Source: Dokdonia pacifica (GTDB taxonomy: Bacteria > Bacteroidota > Bacteroidia > Flavobacteriales > Flavobacteriaceae). From it: 64,000 nt of DNA. The position numbers and the translations under genes were made by a program. Positions 53,220 to 62,282 of the stretch are shown here, piece by piece. The notes beneath the pieces were generated by a model that was not told the origin of the DNA, searched no databases, and saw only the letters and a program-made list of their open reading frames with translations. How positions within the stretch are numbered: position 1 is the first letter of the stretch; each line of letters begins with the position of its first letter. Where the stretch lies: contig NZ_FZNY01000002.1 of the NCBI RefSeq assembly GCF_900188275.1, forward strand, positions 186,001-250,000, given 5' to 3'.

Positions 53220-56200
53220 CTATAGTCGTAATCCAAAGCCAAAATTAATTCGGAGGCCATCATCAGAGTTAAAAGCTCCAAACTGCCCAGATATCATATC
53301 GACAGCATTTATCCAGAAACCGCCTCCTACAGAAGTGTGCCACACATCTCTATTACTTGTAAAATCATCAGGAAACCATACTCGCCCAATATCGGCGCCT
53401 CCAAAAATTCCTATTTGAATAGGTAGTAATCCTGTTTTAAAACGATTAAAACTATATCTTAGATCAGCGCTTCCCGCTAAGGCAGATTTTCCAGTAAATC
53501 GCTCATTTCTAAAACCACGTAATCCATTACGCGCTCCAAGCGTTGCGCCTTGATAGAATTCAAAAGAATCGCCTAGATTAAATTGCCCTTGTACTTTTGT
53601 TTTTAGTACCAGTTTTTTATTTCGCGAAAGCGAGTTATAAAACCCAAGGGAAGGTGCGATATATCCATAACCACTTTTGGTATCTTCAAGATTTAATTTT
53701 GATCCTATTTTAAACAAAAACTCCATTCCTTTAGAAGGGTTTGCTGGGTTATTTGAACTTAAAAATTCATAAGCAAATTCTACACCTCCAAAAAACTGAG
53801 CATCAAAAACACTAGAGAATGAAGGATTAAAGGCTTCAGTAATAAAACGACCCTCTGTTGCTTCTACTTCTATACGTTCTACTTTTGCTGTAGCACTTAA
53901 CCTACTTCCATAATTATTATCCTTGACAACGCCTATATGTGCTTCAGAAATACTTGTTTTAACACGGTTAAAATCCAAATCTAAATCATCATCAAAGTTT
54001 TCTGTTCCATTTCCGAAACCAAAAAAGTTTAAAGCAAAGTTCTCACTAGTAAATCGAGCGCCTACTTTAAGATTCCACTCCCCTAGCGAGTTTGCAAACT
54101 CTCCATTATAACTAAAATCAAAACCACTGGTTGCAAAGAAATACCCTGCTTTAAAAACGTGCTTTCTATGAAAAGGATCATTCTTAAATCCTTTTACAGT
54201 ATAGGTGTCTTGAAGCCCAATTACAATACCATCATCTGGATTAAAACCAATAGATGGTAATACACTGTTTACTTTGGTAATGGTTTTATTGAAATCATAG
54301 GTATTATGAGAATAAATATTTGATTTTTTAATGTGAGCGCCTCCTCTTTTTACAATCGTATTAGGTTTTGTTTTATGATCGTAAATTTTGATTTTACGTC
54401 CATCTTCAATTGTATACGTATCATTATTCTGACCTCCTATAATACGTGTGAAAATTGGTTTTCTCCCTTTTCCGCTTACGCGAAAAGTATCATCGTCATC
54501 TAATCCGTAAATCCATAATTCTTTAGTCTCATTTGGATTAATCAATCTATCAATATATGGTTCTTGAACTCCTCCATTTTTAATACGTGATACTCGTACA
54601 CGTGTCCCATTTGCCTCTCTAGTGATTTCAAAATGATCGTCTTTATCGGTTCCTTTAATGACTACTAGTTTTGAAAGATGATCGTAATATCTAGCTGCAA
54701 TATCTACGAGATTCCCTCTACGTTCTTTGAGTTTGCTTTTGATGGTTTCTAGAACATCATCTTGAACTTCTTCTGGAAAAGCTAAGAAGGCATTATCAAT
54801 AACTGCATCTGTTAAGTTTTCTTGAATATATGTGGCTTGAGCGATCCAATGCGCTTTTGTGGAATTAGGCAATAATGCGTGGTCTAGCTTGCTTCCTGCT
54901 ATATTTACCCATTTTATATCATCTAACGTTCCATCATATTCCTGAAATTGTCTTGCTGGAGGGATTAACGCTCTTGTAAAATCTAATAGACGTCCATCAT
55001 AATTTGAAAAAGCTTGATCACGGTCTCTAGGAATAGGTTTGTACTCTTTAATACCATTAGCATCAAAACGTGCCCAACGCCACTGATCTGCATGACGATC
55101 CCAATCGCCTAATAACATATCAAATAAACGTGCTTTTATGAATGCTCCTTCATGTATTTGGTATTCTTCATCTTTTCTAAGATGCTCAAGAACATCTGAA
55201 GTGCTTTCAATCTTATCTGGTTTTCCAAAAGAAGCCACATCTAGAAAACCATCATCTGGACGTTCTTCTATAATATATAATTCGTCTCCATATGTCTCAT
55301 TATATTTTCCTAAAGCTGGATGTTTAGGCATCCATACTAGTTGAGGATTTGTATGGTATACATCTATAGCATCTGCAAGATCTCCTATTGCAAGACTTGC
55401 ATATGGATGGCTTGATGTATAAAAATCAAGAATCACCTCTTCTGTAAACGTATCTCTAAACTCTTCTTGTACAAAGTTGTCTTTAAACACTACTGATTGT
55501 AAAAATTGCACCGCGCTCTTTTTAACAGCACGTAGGGCAAAATTTCTTCCGTCTTTATCTACTAATCGTAGTGATCTAGTTTGGTGTCCGCCTCCTTTAC
55601 GATCTATAGTAACGCCTCCCATTAGGGTATCTAATGTCAAAACGGGGACTTTAACATCAGTTCCATATACGTAGCGATAATGATCTCCCCATAGTCTAGT
55701 GTACGACGCACTTTTTTCTGTATCTTCTTTGGAATAGGCTGTTGCTTTTTTTGTAGGGTCAAAACGTGAAGGTAATCCGCTAGCATCATAGGTAGCAGTT
55801 TTGGGATGTACTTCAGTTTCAAATAAAAACGATGCATTTCCATCTTTTGCACTATAGTAACGCACTTTTGAAGAACCATCATTATAAACATCTAGTACCG
55901 CAAAACCTTGCCCTCCGTAAGCAAATAGTCCATTATCTCGTAAAGTTACTGCCGATTTTTTTGCACCAGATCCACTTACAATCTGTTTAATTCCGTTATT
56001 ATCTATATACTGCAAATTATGCTCATGACCAGAAACAAAAATGGCCTTATTCGTATCATACGCCAATGTTTCCAATCGACTCATAAGCTCATCATATCTT
56101 TGATTTGCTCTATCTTGAGGTGATACGCCTCCTTGGCTACGTATTTGAGTTATTAAGGTAGCTAATCCAGGTAATGGAATCTTTGATTGAAATGGAAACA

Positions 56201-56927
56201 AATGTTTTTCTAAGGCATACGCACCTCCATGAATACCGTTAGTATACATAGGGTGATGCATCGCAATAAGAATCGTTTTTTCATTATTCTTTTTAAATTT
56301 ACTTTCTATCTCTAAGAAAAACTCATTTCTAGTTCGGATGTCACACTCGTCATTCATAGTGGGGTTTTTATCCCAATCTTCAAGATACCACTGTGTATCT
56401 ATAAGGAGTAATTCAATTTCATCCGAAACAGAAACCGTTTCTATAGGACATCCGTTTTCTGGTAAGAATGTGTTTTTGCCTAATACATCTTCTACATATT
56501 TTTCTTGTCGTTTTAGGCCTTTTAAACCATCTCCAAACCAATCATGATTCCCCGGAATAAAGACAACCTTTCCATTAAAATTCTCAACAATATTTAGTTG
56601 GGCTTTTAATTTATGTTCTGCATCTGCCCTATCCTCTGATGTTTTTGTTGGTAGTCCTTCTTCATAAATATTATCTCCTAAAAAAATGGTATAATCATTT
56701 GTAGAAGTTACCGTATCCAATACTTTTTCTAAAGCAATTAATGCATCTGTGCTTCCATTAGGTACCGCACCACCGGCATCGCCTATTAAGTAAAAGGAAG
56801 CCGTTTTTTTATGCTTTCGCGAAAGCGTACTTTGCCCATTAACCTCTACATATTGAGGCATATAAGTAGCACAACCAAGCATAAAAATGAGAATAAAACT
56901 ATAAACAAAAAGGTATTTTATCTTCAT
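53220..56927 (-). CDS. metallophosphoesterase fused to a BamA-like beta barrel
   Basis: The 1235-residue protein is a predicted lipoprotein/signal-peptide protein (Cys19, LGCATYMPQ). Residues about 40-360 are a calcineurin-like phosphoesterase: FYLIGDAGG, LGDNIYEEG, IPGNHDWFGDG, MHHPMYTNG and GHEHNLQY give all metal-binding motifs. A middle region with unknown fold follows (RDRDQAFSNYDGRLLDF). The end (about 900-1235) is a BamA/Omp85-type 16-stranded barrel (GLRGFRNERFTGKSALAG). It would sit in the outer membrane with a phosphoesterase on one side. A palindrome copy lies near the N-terminus (LSRK) and a 13-bp part in the barrel. Confidence 0.88.
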   Translation of the reverse strand: MKIKYLFVYSFILIFMLGCATYMPQYVEVNGQSTLSRKHKKTASFYLIGDAGGAVPNGSTDALIALEKVLDTVTSTNDYTIFLGDNIYEEGLPTKTSEDRADAEHKLKAQLNIVENFNGKVVFIPGNHDWFGDGLKGLKRQEKYVEDVLGKNTFLPENGCPIETVSVSDEIELLLIDTQWYLEDWDKNPTMNDECDIRTRNEFFLEIESKFKKNNEKTILIAMHHPMYTNGIHGGAYALEKHLFPFQSKIPLPGLATLITQIRSQGGVSPQDRANQRYDELMSRLETLAYDTNKAIFVSGHEHNLQYIDNNGIKQIVSGSGAKKSAVTLRDNGLFAYGGQGFAVLDVYNDGSSKVRYYSAKDGNASFLFETEVHPKTATYDASGLPSRFDPTKKATAYSKEDTEKSASYTRLWGDHYRYVYGTDVKVPVLTLDTLMGGVTIDRKGGGHQTRSLRLVDKDGRNFALRAVKKSAVQFLQSVVFKDNFVQEEFRDTFTEEVILDFYTSSHPYASLAIGDLADAIDVYHTNPQLVWMPKHPALGKYNETYGDELYIIEERPDDGFLDVASFGKPDKIESTSDVLEHLRKDEEYQIHEGAFIKARLFDMLLGDWDRHADQWRWARFDANGIKEYKPIPRDRDQAFSNYDGRLLDFTRALIPPARQFQEYDGTLDDIKWVNIAGSKLDHALLPNSTKAHWIAQATYIQENLTDAVIDNAFLAFPEEVQDDVLETIKSKLKERRGNLVDIAARYYDHLSKLVVIKGTDKDDHFEITREANGTRVRVSRIKNGGVQEPYIDRLINPNETKELWIYGLDDDDTFRVSGKGRKPIFTRIIGGQNNDTYTIEDGRKIKIYDHKTKPNTIVKRGGAHIKKSNIYSHNTYDFNKTITKVNSVLPSIGFNPDDGIVIGLQDTYTVKGFKNDPFHRKHVFKAGYFFATSGFDFSYNGEFANSLGEWNLKVGARFTSENFALNFFGFGNGTENFDDDLDLDFNRVKTSISEAHIGVVKDNNYGSRLSATAKVERIEVEATEGRFITEAFNPSFSSVFDAQFFGGVEFAYEFLSSNNPANPSKGMEFLFKIGSKLNLEDTKSGYGYIAPSLGFYNSLSRNKKLVLKTKVQGQFNLGDSFEFYQGATLGARNGLRGFRNERFTGKSALAGSADLRYSFNRFKTGLLPIQIGIFGGADIGRVWFPDDFTSNRDVWHTSVGGGFWINAVDMISGQFGAFNSDDGLRINFGFGLRL
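53620..53632. repeat. genomic palindrome, partial, in the BamA-like barrel
   Basis: TTTCGCGAAAGCG; encodes SLSRN in the barrel. Confidence 0.85.
56813..56827. repeat. genomic palindrome, in metallophosphoesterase N-terminus
   Basis: GCTTTCGCGAAAGCG; encodes LSRKH just after the lipoprotein part. Confidence 0.9.
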
Positions 56928-56976
56928 ATGTAATTTTTAGTGTAATTTTAGGTCTAAGAAAAATAAAATTCTACGT

Positions 56977-58170
56977 ATGACATCTTTGGTTGAAAAAACT
57001 GATGCTTTTGTTGCTGATCTTTTAGAGAAACAGCTTCCAAAAACATGCATTTATCATAATTATGTTCACGCAAAACGCGTTTATAAAAGTACTAAAGAAA
57101 TTATAGAAAAGAGTACTCTTACCCCAGAAGAAAGACAGGACATTCTTCTTGCTGCATTATTACATGATACTGGATATATACATGGAAGAGATGATCACGA
57201 AGAAAACTCTGTAAAAATCGCTGAAGATTTCTTAACACAAGAAGCATATCCTAAAGATCGAATCGCTCGCATATCACAAGCGATTATGGCCACTAAGATG
57301 GAGAATACTCCCGAAAGTGAAATAGATAAAGTTTTACGAGATGCAGATGCATCGCACTTTGCAAAGAGTTACTTTGAAGAAGCGAGTGAGTATTTACGAC
57401 AAGAACTTCGTATTCAGGGTATTGCTGAGCATTCTCTAGAAGATTGGCGTAAGTGTAATATTGAGATGTTTACAACAGCACATCATTACTATACTCCATA
57501 TGCTATAGAACATTGGAAACCTAAAAAAGATGCAAATCTTTTAAAAATGATTAAGGAACAAAAAGAGATAAAAAAGGCAAAGAAAAAAGAAAAACTCAAA
57601 GCCAAATTAAAAGATGAAAGCCCTGAAAAAGGAGTGCAATCTATGTTCCGTATCACGTTACGTAATCACATAAAACTAAGTGATATTGCAGATACAAAGG
57701 CTAATATCTTATTATCAGTAAATGCCATTATTTTATCTATGGCATTATCAAATTTAATCCCAAAACTAGATAATCCATCAAACTCCTATCTGATTATTCC
57801 AACTGTTGTTTTTATTGTATTTAGTATCATCTCAATGATCTTATCGGTATTAGCTACACGACCTAATGTAACGATGGGCAAATTTACAAGAGAAGATGTT
57901 GAACAAAAGAAAGTAAATTTATTGTTCTTTGGTAATTTTCATAAAATGAGTCTTACAGATTTTGAGTGGGCTATTAATGAAATGATGCAAGACAAAGATT
58001 ATATCTACTCTGCACTTACAAAGGATTTATATTTCTTAGGAATTGTATTAGATAGAAAGTATCGCATTTTAAGAATTACGTATACGGTATTTATAGTAGG
58101 TATTATCGCCTCTGTAATTGCATTTGCCATTTATTTCAAAATGCAAGAGCCTGCTACAGTAATCACATAA
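56977..58170 (+). CDS. HD-domain phosphohydrolase fused to a Pycsar-TM (DUF5706) effector domain
   Basis: Residues about 25-175 form an HD domain: His31, the LLHDTGYIHG pair His63-Asp64, and Asp122 in LRDADASHF are metal ligands, as in cyclic-nucleotide or ppGpp phosphohydrolases. A charged helical linker (about 186-216) leads to a membrane domain: SDIADTKANILLSVNAIILS (about 235-254), two helix pairs and a final helix (about 370-388). This matches DUF5706/PycTM, the membrane effector of Pycsar antiphage systems. No uridylate or cytidylate cyclase gene is beside it, so defence is not proved; HD-DUF5706 fusions are common core-like genes in flavobacteria. It converges with the GAF gene. Confidence 0.85.
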   Translation: MTSLVEKTDAFVADLLEKQLPKTCIYHNYVHAKRVYKSTKEIIEKSTLTPEERQDILLAALLHDTGYIHGRDDHEENSVKIAEDFLTQEAYPKDRIARISQAIMATKMENTPESEIDKVLRDADASHFAKSYFEEASEYLRQELRIQGIAEHSLEDWRKCNIEMFTTAHHYYTPYAIEHWKPKKDANLLKMIKEQKEIKKAKKKEKLKAKLKDESPEKGVQSMFRITLRNHIKLSDIADTKANILLSVNAIILSMALSNLIPKLDNPSNSYLIIPTVVFIVFSIISMILSVLATRPNVTMGKFTREDVEQKKVNLLFFGNFHKMSLTDFEWAINEMMQDKDYIYSALTKDLYFLGIVLDRKYRILRITYTVFIVGIIASVIAFAIYFKMQEPATVIT

Positions 58171-58186
58171 TTTTACATCAAATCAT

Positions 58187-58220
58187 AAAAAATGCCTAGT
58201 ATAATTACTAGGCATTTTTT
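58187..58220. terminator. bidirectional terminator
   Basis: AATGCCTAGTA/TACTAGGCATT with a 4-nt loop and flanking A6/T7 runs separates the HD-PycTM gene from the convergent GAF gene; it overlaps the GAF gene stop codon. Confidence 0.9.
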
Positions 58221-60595
58221 TAAGATCTAATCTCTTCTATAAGATCTTCGTAGGTATAATATTGTTTGTTTTCGTTTTTAGTAGGTATCTTATATAATAC
58301 TTCTACTCGAATCGCTTTTAAACCTGTTACTGCCTGCAAATCTTGTAATTCTACAATTTCAACAGTGTCACCTAAGTATTGTTTTGCTTGTAAAAACTTG
58401 ATATAACGCATATACTCGCGTTCATCATCTTTTTGGCTGTATACAATGGCTATTTTACCTGGTTGCGTTACACGCTCACTAGTCCCTTTTATATACGCTT
58501 TATCTACACGTTTTTTGACGACCTCATAACGAGCGTTATAAGTACCATCTACATCAAAACGCTTTTCATCCATTCTAAATCGAACAGACAAAGACGTATT
58601 AAAGACCAAGATCATAGATGCAACATCTAGTGGGTGTGGCAACTGTTTTGAAAGTTCATAATGTGCGTTTTCCATCTCACACATGGCCTGTAATTGCCAT
58701 AGTCTAAGATTATAAAGGTAAATTTTATTAAAGCTATTCTCTCTTGTAATAGACTCACCTATATACATATTATGCTCTACTCCGTCTGTTTTAAAACGTT
58801 CAAAAAAGTGAGGATACATACGTTGCGCTTCTTCTTGCTTCTGATCTAGTACAGAAGCCATACGCTTATTGATAAGCATCACTGACTCATCATAATCTTT
58901 TCTGTATTTATAAATAAGCCCCATAGCATCTTCTAGTGACTCATTGTATTTTTTAATAAGTGATGTAAGTATACCTTCTTTCTTTTTTAAATGATCAAAT
59001 AACGGATGGATATCATGATTTAAGAAATTAAGGATACCTCGCTCACTATCTACTTGCAATCCTTCATTTAAATCTCTAGTAAAAGACGCTATACGATATA
59101 AAAACTCTTCATAAACTGGAAGTTGTTGGTCTTTATTTGCAAATTCAATAATGTTTTTCACCTCATTGAGTTGTAACAATAAATCTTTTTGCACAGCCGT
59201 ATTCCTTGCATTAGAAGATCCTTTAATATCTACTTGTCCAAACAAGGGGTATACTTCTTTAAAAATAATATCTCTAAAAGAAACAGAGATTTCTCCATCT
59301 ATCTGAGCCGTCATAACCCTTTTTGCTTCTTTTCTAAATTTCCAATAAACACTAGGATGAATAGAAGTACACTCTTTTTGAATAATCACTTCTTGTTCAT
59401 TTTCTAATTGTTCTCTAGAACGTTTTACTGAATCCAAAAGGTATGGCATCACATCTAATAACTTATTAGCATTAATACTATTAAGTTCTCCTTTATGAGG
59501 TGATACTATTTCTAAAAGTCCTAAAAAATTATCTCCATCAGAGATCGGTGCAAAAATGGCACTCTTTATATTTTGATCTAGTAAATTTTTATAAAAATGC
59601 TCTGAAGGATCTGAGCTCAAATAGCGCTCAACATCAGAAACAGCAAAGAATTGTTTTTGTGTGAATATGGTATAAAAAGATCCACTACACAAAGCACTTT
59701 TACATGCTCTCTTTTGCTCTGCATTTAAAACAAAGCTTTCTACATTATTATAAGGAACCCTTTCTAATGTTTCTTCTTCTTCATTATAATTAGAAAACCC
59801 TACTTTAATTTCAGGAAGATTAAATATTGCTTGAAATATATTATGAAAACCTTCTATAAAATCAACATCGCTCTTGTCATATTTTAAAAGACTTGTTTTA
59901 AATTCAGATAATGACACATCTGAAGTTGCGTCATAAAGATTTGCAAGTATAAACCCTTTAAAAATCCAGCTACGAGGTGGAAATTTTTCTTTCCACATCT
60001 CTATATTATCAAAATTATCAAGTAGTTCTTCTACATCACTATCTGTAATATCTGGAGCATCTGGTCCTTTCTCTACACCCACATAATCAGCATTATATAA
60101 CATTCTATAATACCTCATAATCCCATCTGCATCCGGAATATCATAAAAGAAAGGGCGTCTAAAGTCTATTTTATAACCTGACATCTTTAAGATAATACTA
60201 CATCCCATGATGTACATATGATCTTTATCAAAATTACTAATCTCTACTTGGTAATCATCCCCTGCCTCCTTTATGATCTTCTTATAACGCCTAGATGATT
60301 TAATGATAAACTCATTAAAAGGTAAGCATGCAATTTTAATTTCGTTTTGTTGCAAAATATCAGAAAACAAATCTGCAAGAAGCAAATCTATTTGTGGCTG
60401 CAGGTCTTGTACTTGTTGGATACTAGTAAGACCATCTATTAATTCTGGATACTCTTTTGCAATAGCAATAACACGATTAGCACGTTCTATATGAAGTGCA
60501 TCACTATCATCTGTAAGGTATGTCTTATAAGATTCTATTAACTTCTCAAAGCTAACGTGAATCTGCATCGGAAAATCTTCTTCTAAAAAAGCCAT
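58220..60595 (-). CDS. large GAF-domain protein of unknown output
   Basis: The 791-residue cytoplasmic protein has a helical N-terminus (about 1-220), a GAF domain (about 275-390, with LCSGSFYTIFTQKQFFAVSD and IFAPISDGDNFLGLLEIVSP) and a long mostly helical C-terminal half (LLKKYNESLEDAMGLIYKYR-like stretches). The end (HPLDVASMILVFNTSLSVRF) is a conserved-looking block. No kinase, cyclase or HTH domain is visible. GAF domains bind small ligands such as cyclic nucleotides, so a sensor role is possible. It has its own terminator and converges with the HD-PycTM gene. Confidence 0.75.
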   Translation of the reverse strand: MAFLEEDFPMQIHVSFEKLIESYKTYLTDDSDALHIERANRVIAIAKEYPELIDGLTSIQQVQDLQPQIDLLLADLFSDILQQNEIKIACLPFNEFIIKSSRRYKKIIKEAGDDYQVEISNFDKDHMYIMGCSIILKMSGYKIDFRRPFFYDIPDADGIMRYYRMLYNADYVGVEKGPDAPDITDSDVEELLDNFDNIEMWKEKFPPRSWIFKGFILANLYDATSDVSLSEFKTSLLKYDKSDVDFIEGFHNIFQAIFNLPEIKVGFSNYNEEEETLERVPYNNVESFVLNAEQKRACKSALCSGSFYTIFTQKQFFAVSDVERYLSSDPSEHFYKNLLDQNIKSAIFAPISDGDNFLGLLEIVSPHKGELNSINANKLLDVMPYLLDSVKRSREQLENEQEVIIQKECTSIHPSVYWKFRKEAKRVMTAQIDGEISVSFRDIIFKEVYPLFGQVDIKGSSNARNTAVQKDLLLQLNEVKNIIEFANKDQQLPVYEEFLYRIASFTRDLNEGLQVDSERGILNFLNHDIHPLFDHLKKKEGILTSLIKKYNESLEDAMGLIYKYRKDYDESVMLINKRMASVLDQKQEEAQRMYPHFFERFKTDGVEHNMYIGESITRENSFNKIYLYNLRLWQLQAMCEMENAHYELSKQLPHPLDVASMILVFNTSLSVRFRMDEKRFDVDGTYNARYEVVKKRVDKAYIKGTSERVTQPGKIAIVYSQKDDEREYMRYIKFLQAKQYLGDTVEIVELQDLQAVTGLKAIRVEVLYKIPTKNENKQYYTYEDLIEEIRS

Positions 60596-60680
60596 GAGTC
60601 TGTTGGGTATATTATTTTCTAACGACTACTTAGTACCTATAAAACAAAGTACGATCATAGTATATTAGACGGATAATAAT

Positions 60681-60688
60681 TACTTTTG
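60681..60688 (+). promoter_or_regulatory. promoter -7 element (TACTTTTG)
   Basis: TACTTTTG matches TAnnTTTG, 21 nt before the TlpA-like gene ATG. No strong -33 TTG is seen. Confidence 0.55.
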
Positions 60689-60709
60689 TTACTCAAATTT
60701 ACGCATTTT

Positions 60710-61846
60710 ATGAAAAGAATATTCATAGCCGCTCTAGGACTTTTGGTTTTTGCTTGCGCGAAAAAAGAAAACTATAGTATAAAAGGTACTGCAATTGGCA
60801 TTCCAGACGGTACCGAAATATATCTTCAAGAGCTAGGAAAAAACAACAAACGTAATTCGTTAGATACTGCCAAGGTAATGGACGAAAGTTTTGTATTTAC
60901 AAAACCTTCAGCTGAAGGTAAAGGATTACTCCTACTTTCTACGGCCTTAGATAGACAGCAACTCATCCTTGTAAAAGATCAAGCGCCTCTTACAGTTACA
61001 TTATACAAAGATAGTATCCCGTCTTCTATTGTAACAGGAAGTGCAGAGAATGAGCTTTTTAATACGTACACTAAAAAAAGCAGACAACTAAATAAGAAAA
61101 AAGCTGAACTCAGATTAGCATTAAATAAGGCTAGACAAGAAACTGATGGTATCATGGTTACTGAGTACTCGTCTCAAATACAAGAACTTGATAAACAATA
61201 CATCAATTCTAAAAAAGAAATCATAGATGGCAATTCTAATAGTATGGTAGCCATTATGGCGCTGTCTGATCTTATAAACGCTAAAGCGCTTAAAATAGAA
61301 GAAACAGAAAACTATTATGACGGATTAGCTTCAGACATACGTAAAACTACCTTAGGAAATAGTATCAAAGGATATATTGCACAAAGTAAATCACAACGTG
61401 CTGCATCTAATTTGGCAAGTGTAGGTAATAAAGCTCCTGCGTTTAGTGCACAAACCCCAGATGGGAAAGAATTAGCATTATCAGAAACTCTTGGAAAATA
61501 TACTATTGTAGATTTTTGGGCATCTTGGTGTAAGCCTTGTCGTTTAGAGAATCCTAATGTAGTACGTGTCTATAACAAATATCACGACAAAGGATTAAAT
61601 ATCATAAGTGTTTCTTTAGACAGACCTGGACACAAAGAACGATGGATCAGAGCTATTGAAAAAGATCAAATGGATTGGTATCACGTTTCTAATCTTCAAC
61701 ATTGGCAAGACCCGATTCCAAAATCGTATGGTGTTCGTGCAATTCCTGCTACTTTCTTATTAGATGAAGAAGGCACTATTATCGCAAAAAACCTACGAGG
61801 ACAAGCCTTAGAGAATAAGATTGCTGAGTTGTTGGGAGATAGTTAA
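60710..61846 (+). CDS. TlpA-like thioredoxin lipoprotein with DUF4369-like N-terminus
   Basis: The protein (378 residues) is a lipoprotein (Cys16, LLVFACAKK). It has a DUF4369-like N-terminal domain (about 25-110: YSIKGTAIGIPDGTEIYLQ), a helical middle region (about 120-215) and a C-terminal thioredoxin/AhpC-TSA domain. WASWCKPCRLENP near residue 274 is the redox CxxC, and AIPATFLLDEEG has the cis-Pro loop. It is a periplasmic disulfide reductase of the TlpA/ResA kind. Chosen start is the ATG before the lipobox; a longer frame exists. Confidence 0.87.
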   Translation: MKRIFIAALGLLVFACAKKENYSIKGTAIGIPDGTEIYLQELGKNNKRNSLDTAKVMDESFVFTKPSAEGKGLLLLSTALDRQQLILVKDQAPLTVTLYKDSIPSSIVTGSAENELFNTYTKKSRQLNKKKAELRLALNKARQETDGIMVTEYSSQIQELDKQYINSKKEIIDGNSNSMVAIMALSDLINAKALKIEETENYYDGLASDIRKTTLGNSIKGYIAQSKSQRAASNLASVGNKAPAFSAQTPDGKELALSETLGKYTIVDFWASWCKPCRLENPNVVRVYNKYHDKGLNIISVSLDRPGHKERWIRAIEKDQMDWYHVSNLQHWQDPIPKSYGVRAIPATFLLDEEGTIIAKNLRGQALENKIAELLGDS

Positions 61847-61870
61847 TCATCTATACTATAAAACTTAAAA

Positions 61871-61901
61871 AAGCTCAAGTAGATCCTACTTGAGCTTTTT
61901 T
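61871..61901 (+). terminator. terminator after the TlpA-like gene
   Basis: A perfect 12-bp stem (AAGCTCAAGTAG/CTACTTGAGCTT) with a 3-nt loop is followed by a T run. Confidence 0.9.
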
Positions 61902-61979
61902 AGTTTTTAATCATATAATAACTGTGATTGTTTTCTACCTATGGACTCTTTTATGTAGTCAAAAATTAATATAACTGAT

Positions 61980-62125
61980 AACGGAAAGTTTCATTTTTTT
62001 TGTACATCAAAAAATTACAAAAAAAAGTAAAACAACCACCCCTATCACTGGTAAGAATCAAGGATACAATAAACTCTCTACCACGCGATAGTCTATACTA
62101 CTATCATCATTGATAAAGTATTCAA
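61980..62125 (-). repeat. direct repeat copy A (paralogue-tail remnant)
   Basis: The copy matches 62138-62282 with about 12-15 differences and one indel; period 158. On the minus strand it still encodes FINDDSSIDYRVVESLLYP and a stop, then a terminator hairpin (61988-62033). Confidence 0.8.
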
Positions 62126-62137
62126 AGAAAAATTAGA

Positions 62138-62282
62138 AACGGAAAGTTTCATTTTTTTTGTACATCAAAAAATTACAAAAAAAGTGAAACAACCACCCCT
62201 ATCGTTAGTAATAATCAAGGATACAACAAGCTCTCTACCACACGATAGTCTATACTATTATCGTCATTGATAAAGTATTCAA
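62138..62282 (-). repeat. direct repeat copy B (end of the intact gene and its terminator)
   Basis: This copy covers the last 22 codons of the gene at 62215 plus its downstream hairpin (62146-62190). Confidence 0.8.
62146..62190 (-). terminator. terminator of the 162-residue gene
   Basis: Arms GTTTCATTTTTTTTGTA and TACAAAAAAAGTGAAAC pair with one mismatch around an 11-nt loop on the minus strand; A/T-rich with a T run, suitable for termination. Confidence 0.6.

Larger units (their letters stand above)
61847..62214. other. region with terminator and eroded paralogue tail
   Basis: It holds a strong terminator for the TlpA-like gene, about 75 bp of plain AT-rich sequence, and a 146-bp copy (61980-62125) of the end and terminator of the minus-strand gene at 62215. 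No full ORF is present. Confidence 0.7.

Noticed and set aside
56977-60595. A complete Pycsar antiphage system
   Set aside because: Only the effector-type DUF5706 domain is present, fused to HD; no PycC cyclase gene is in the window, and the GAF gene is not a cyclase.
61988-62190. CRISPR or other array from the repeated hairpins
   Set aside because: There are only two copies at 158-bp spacing, with coding remnants between; this is a duplicated gene tail, not an array.
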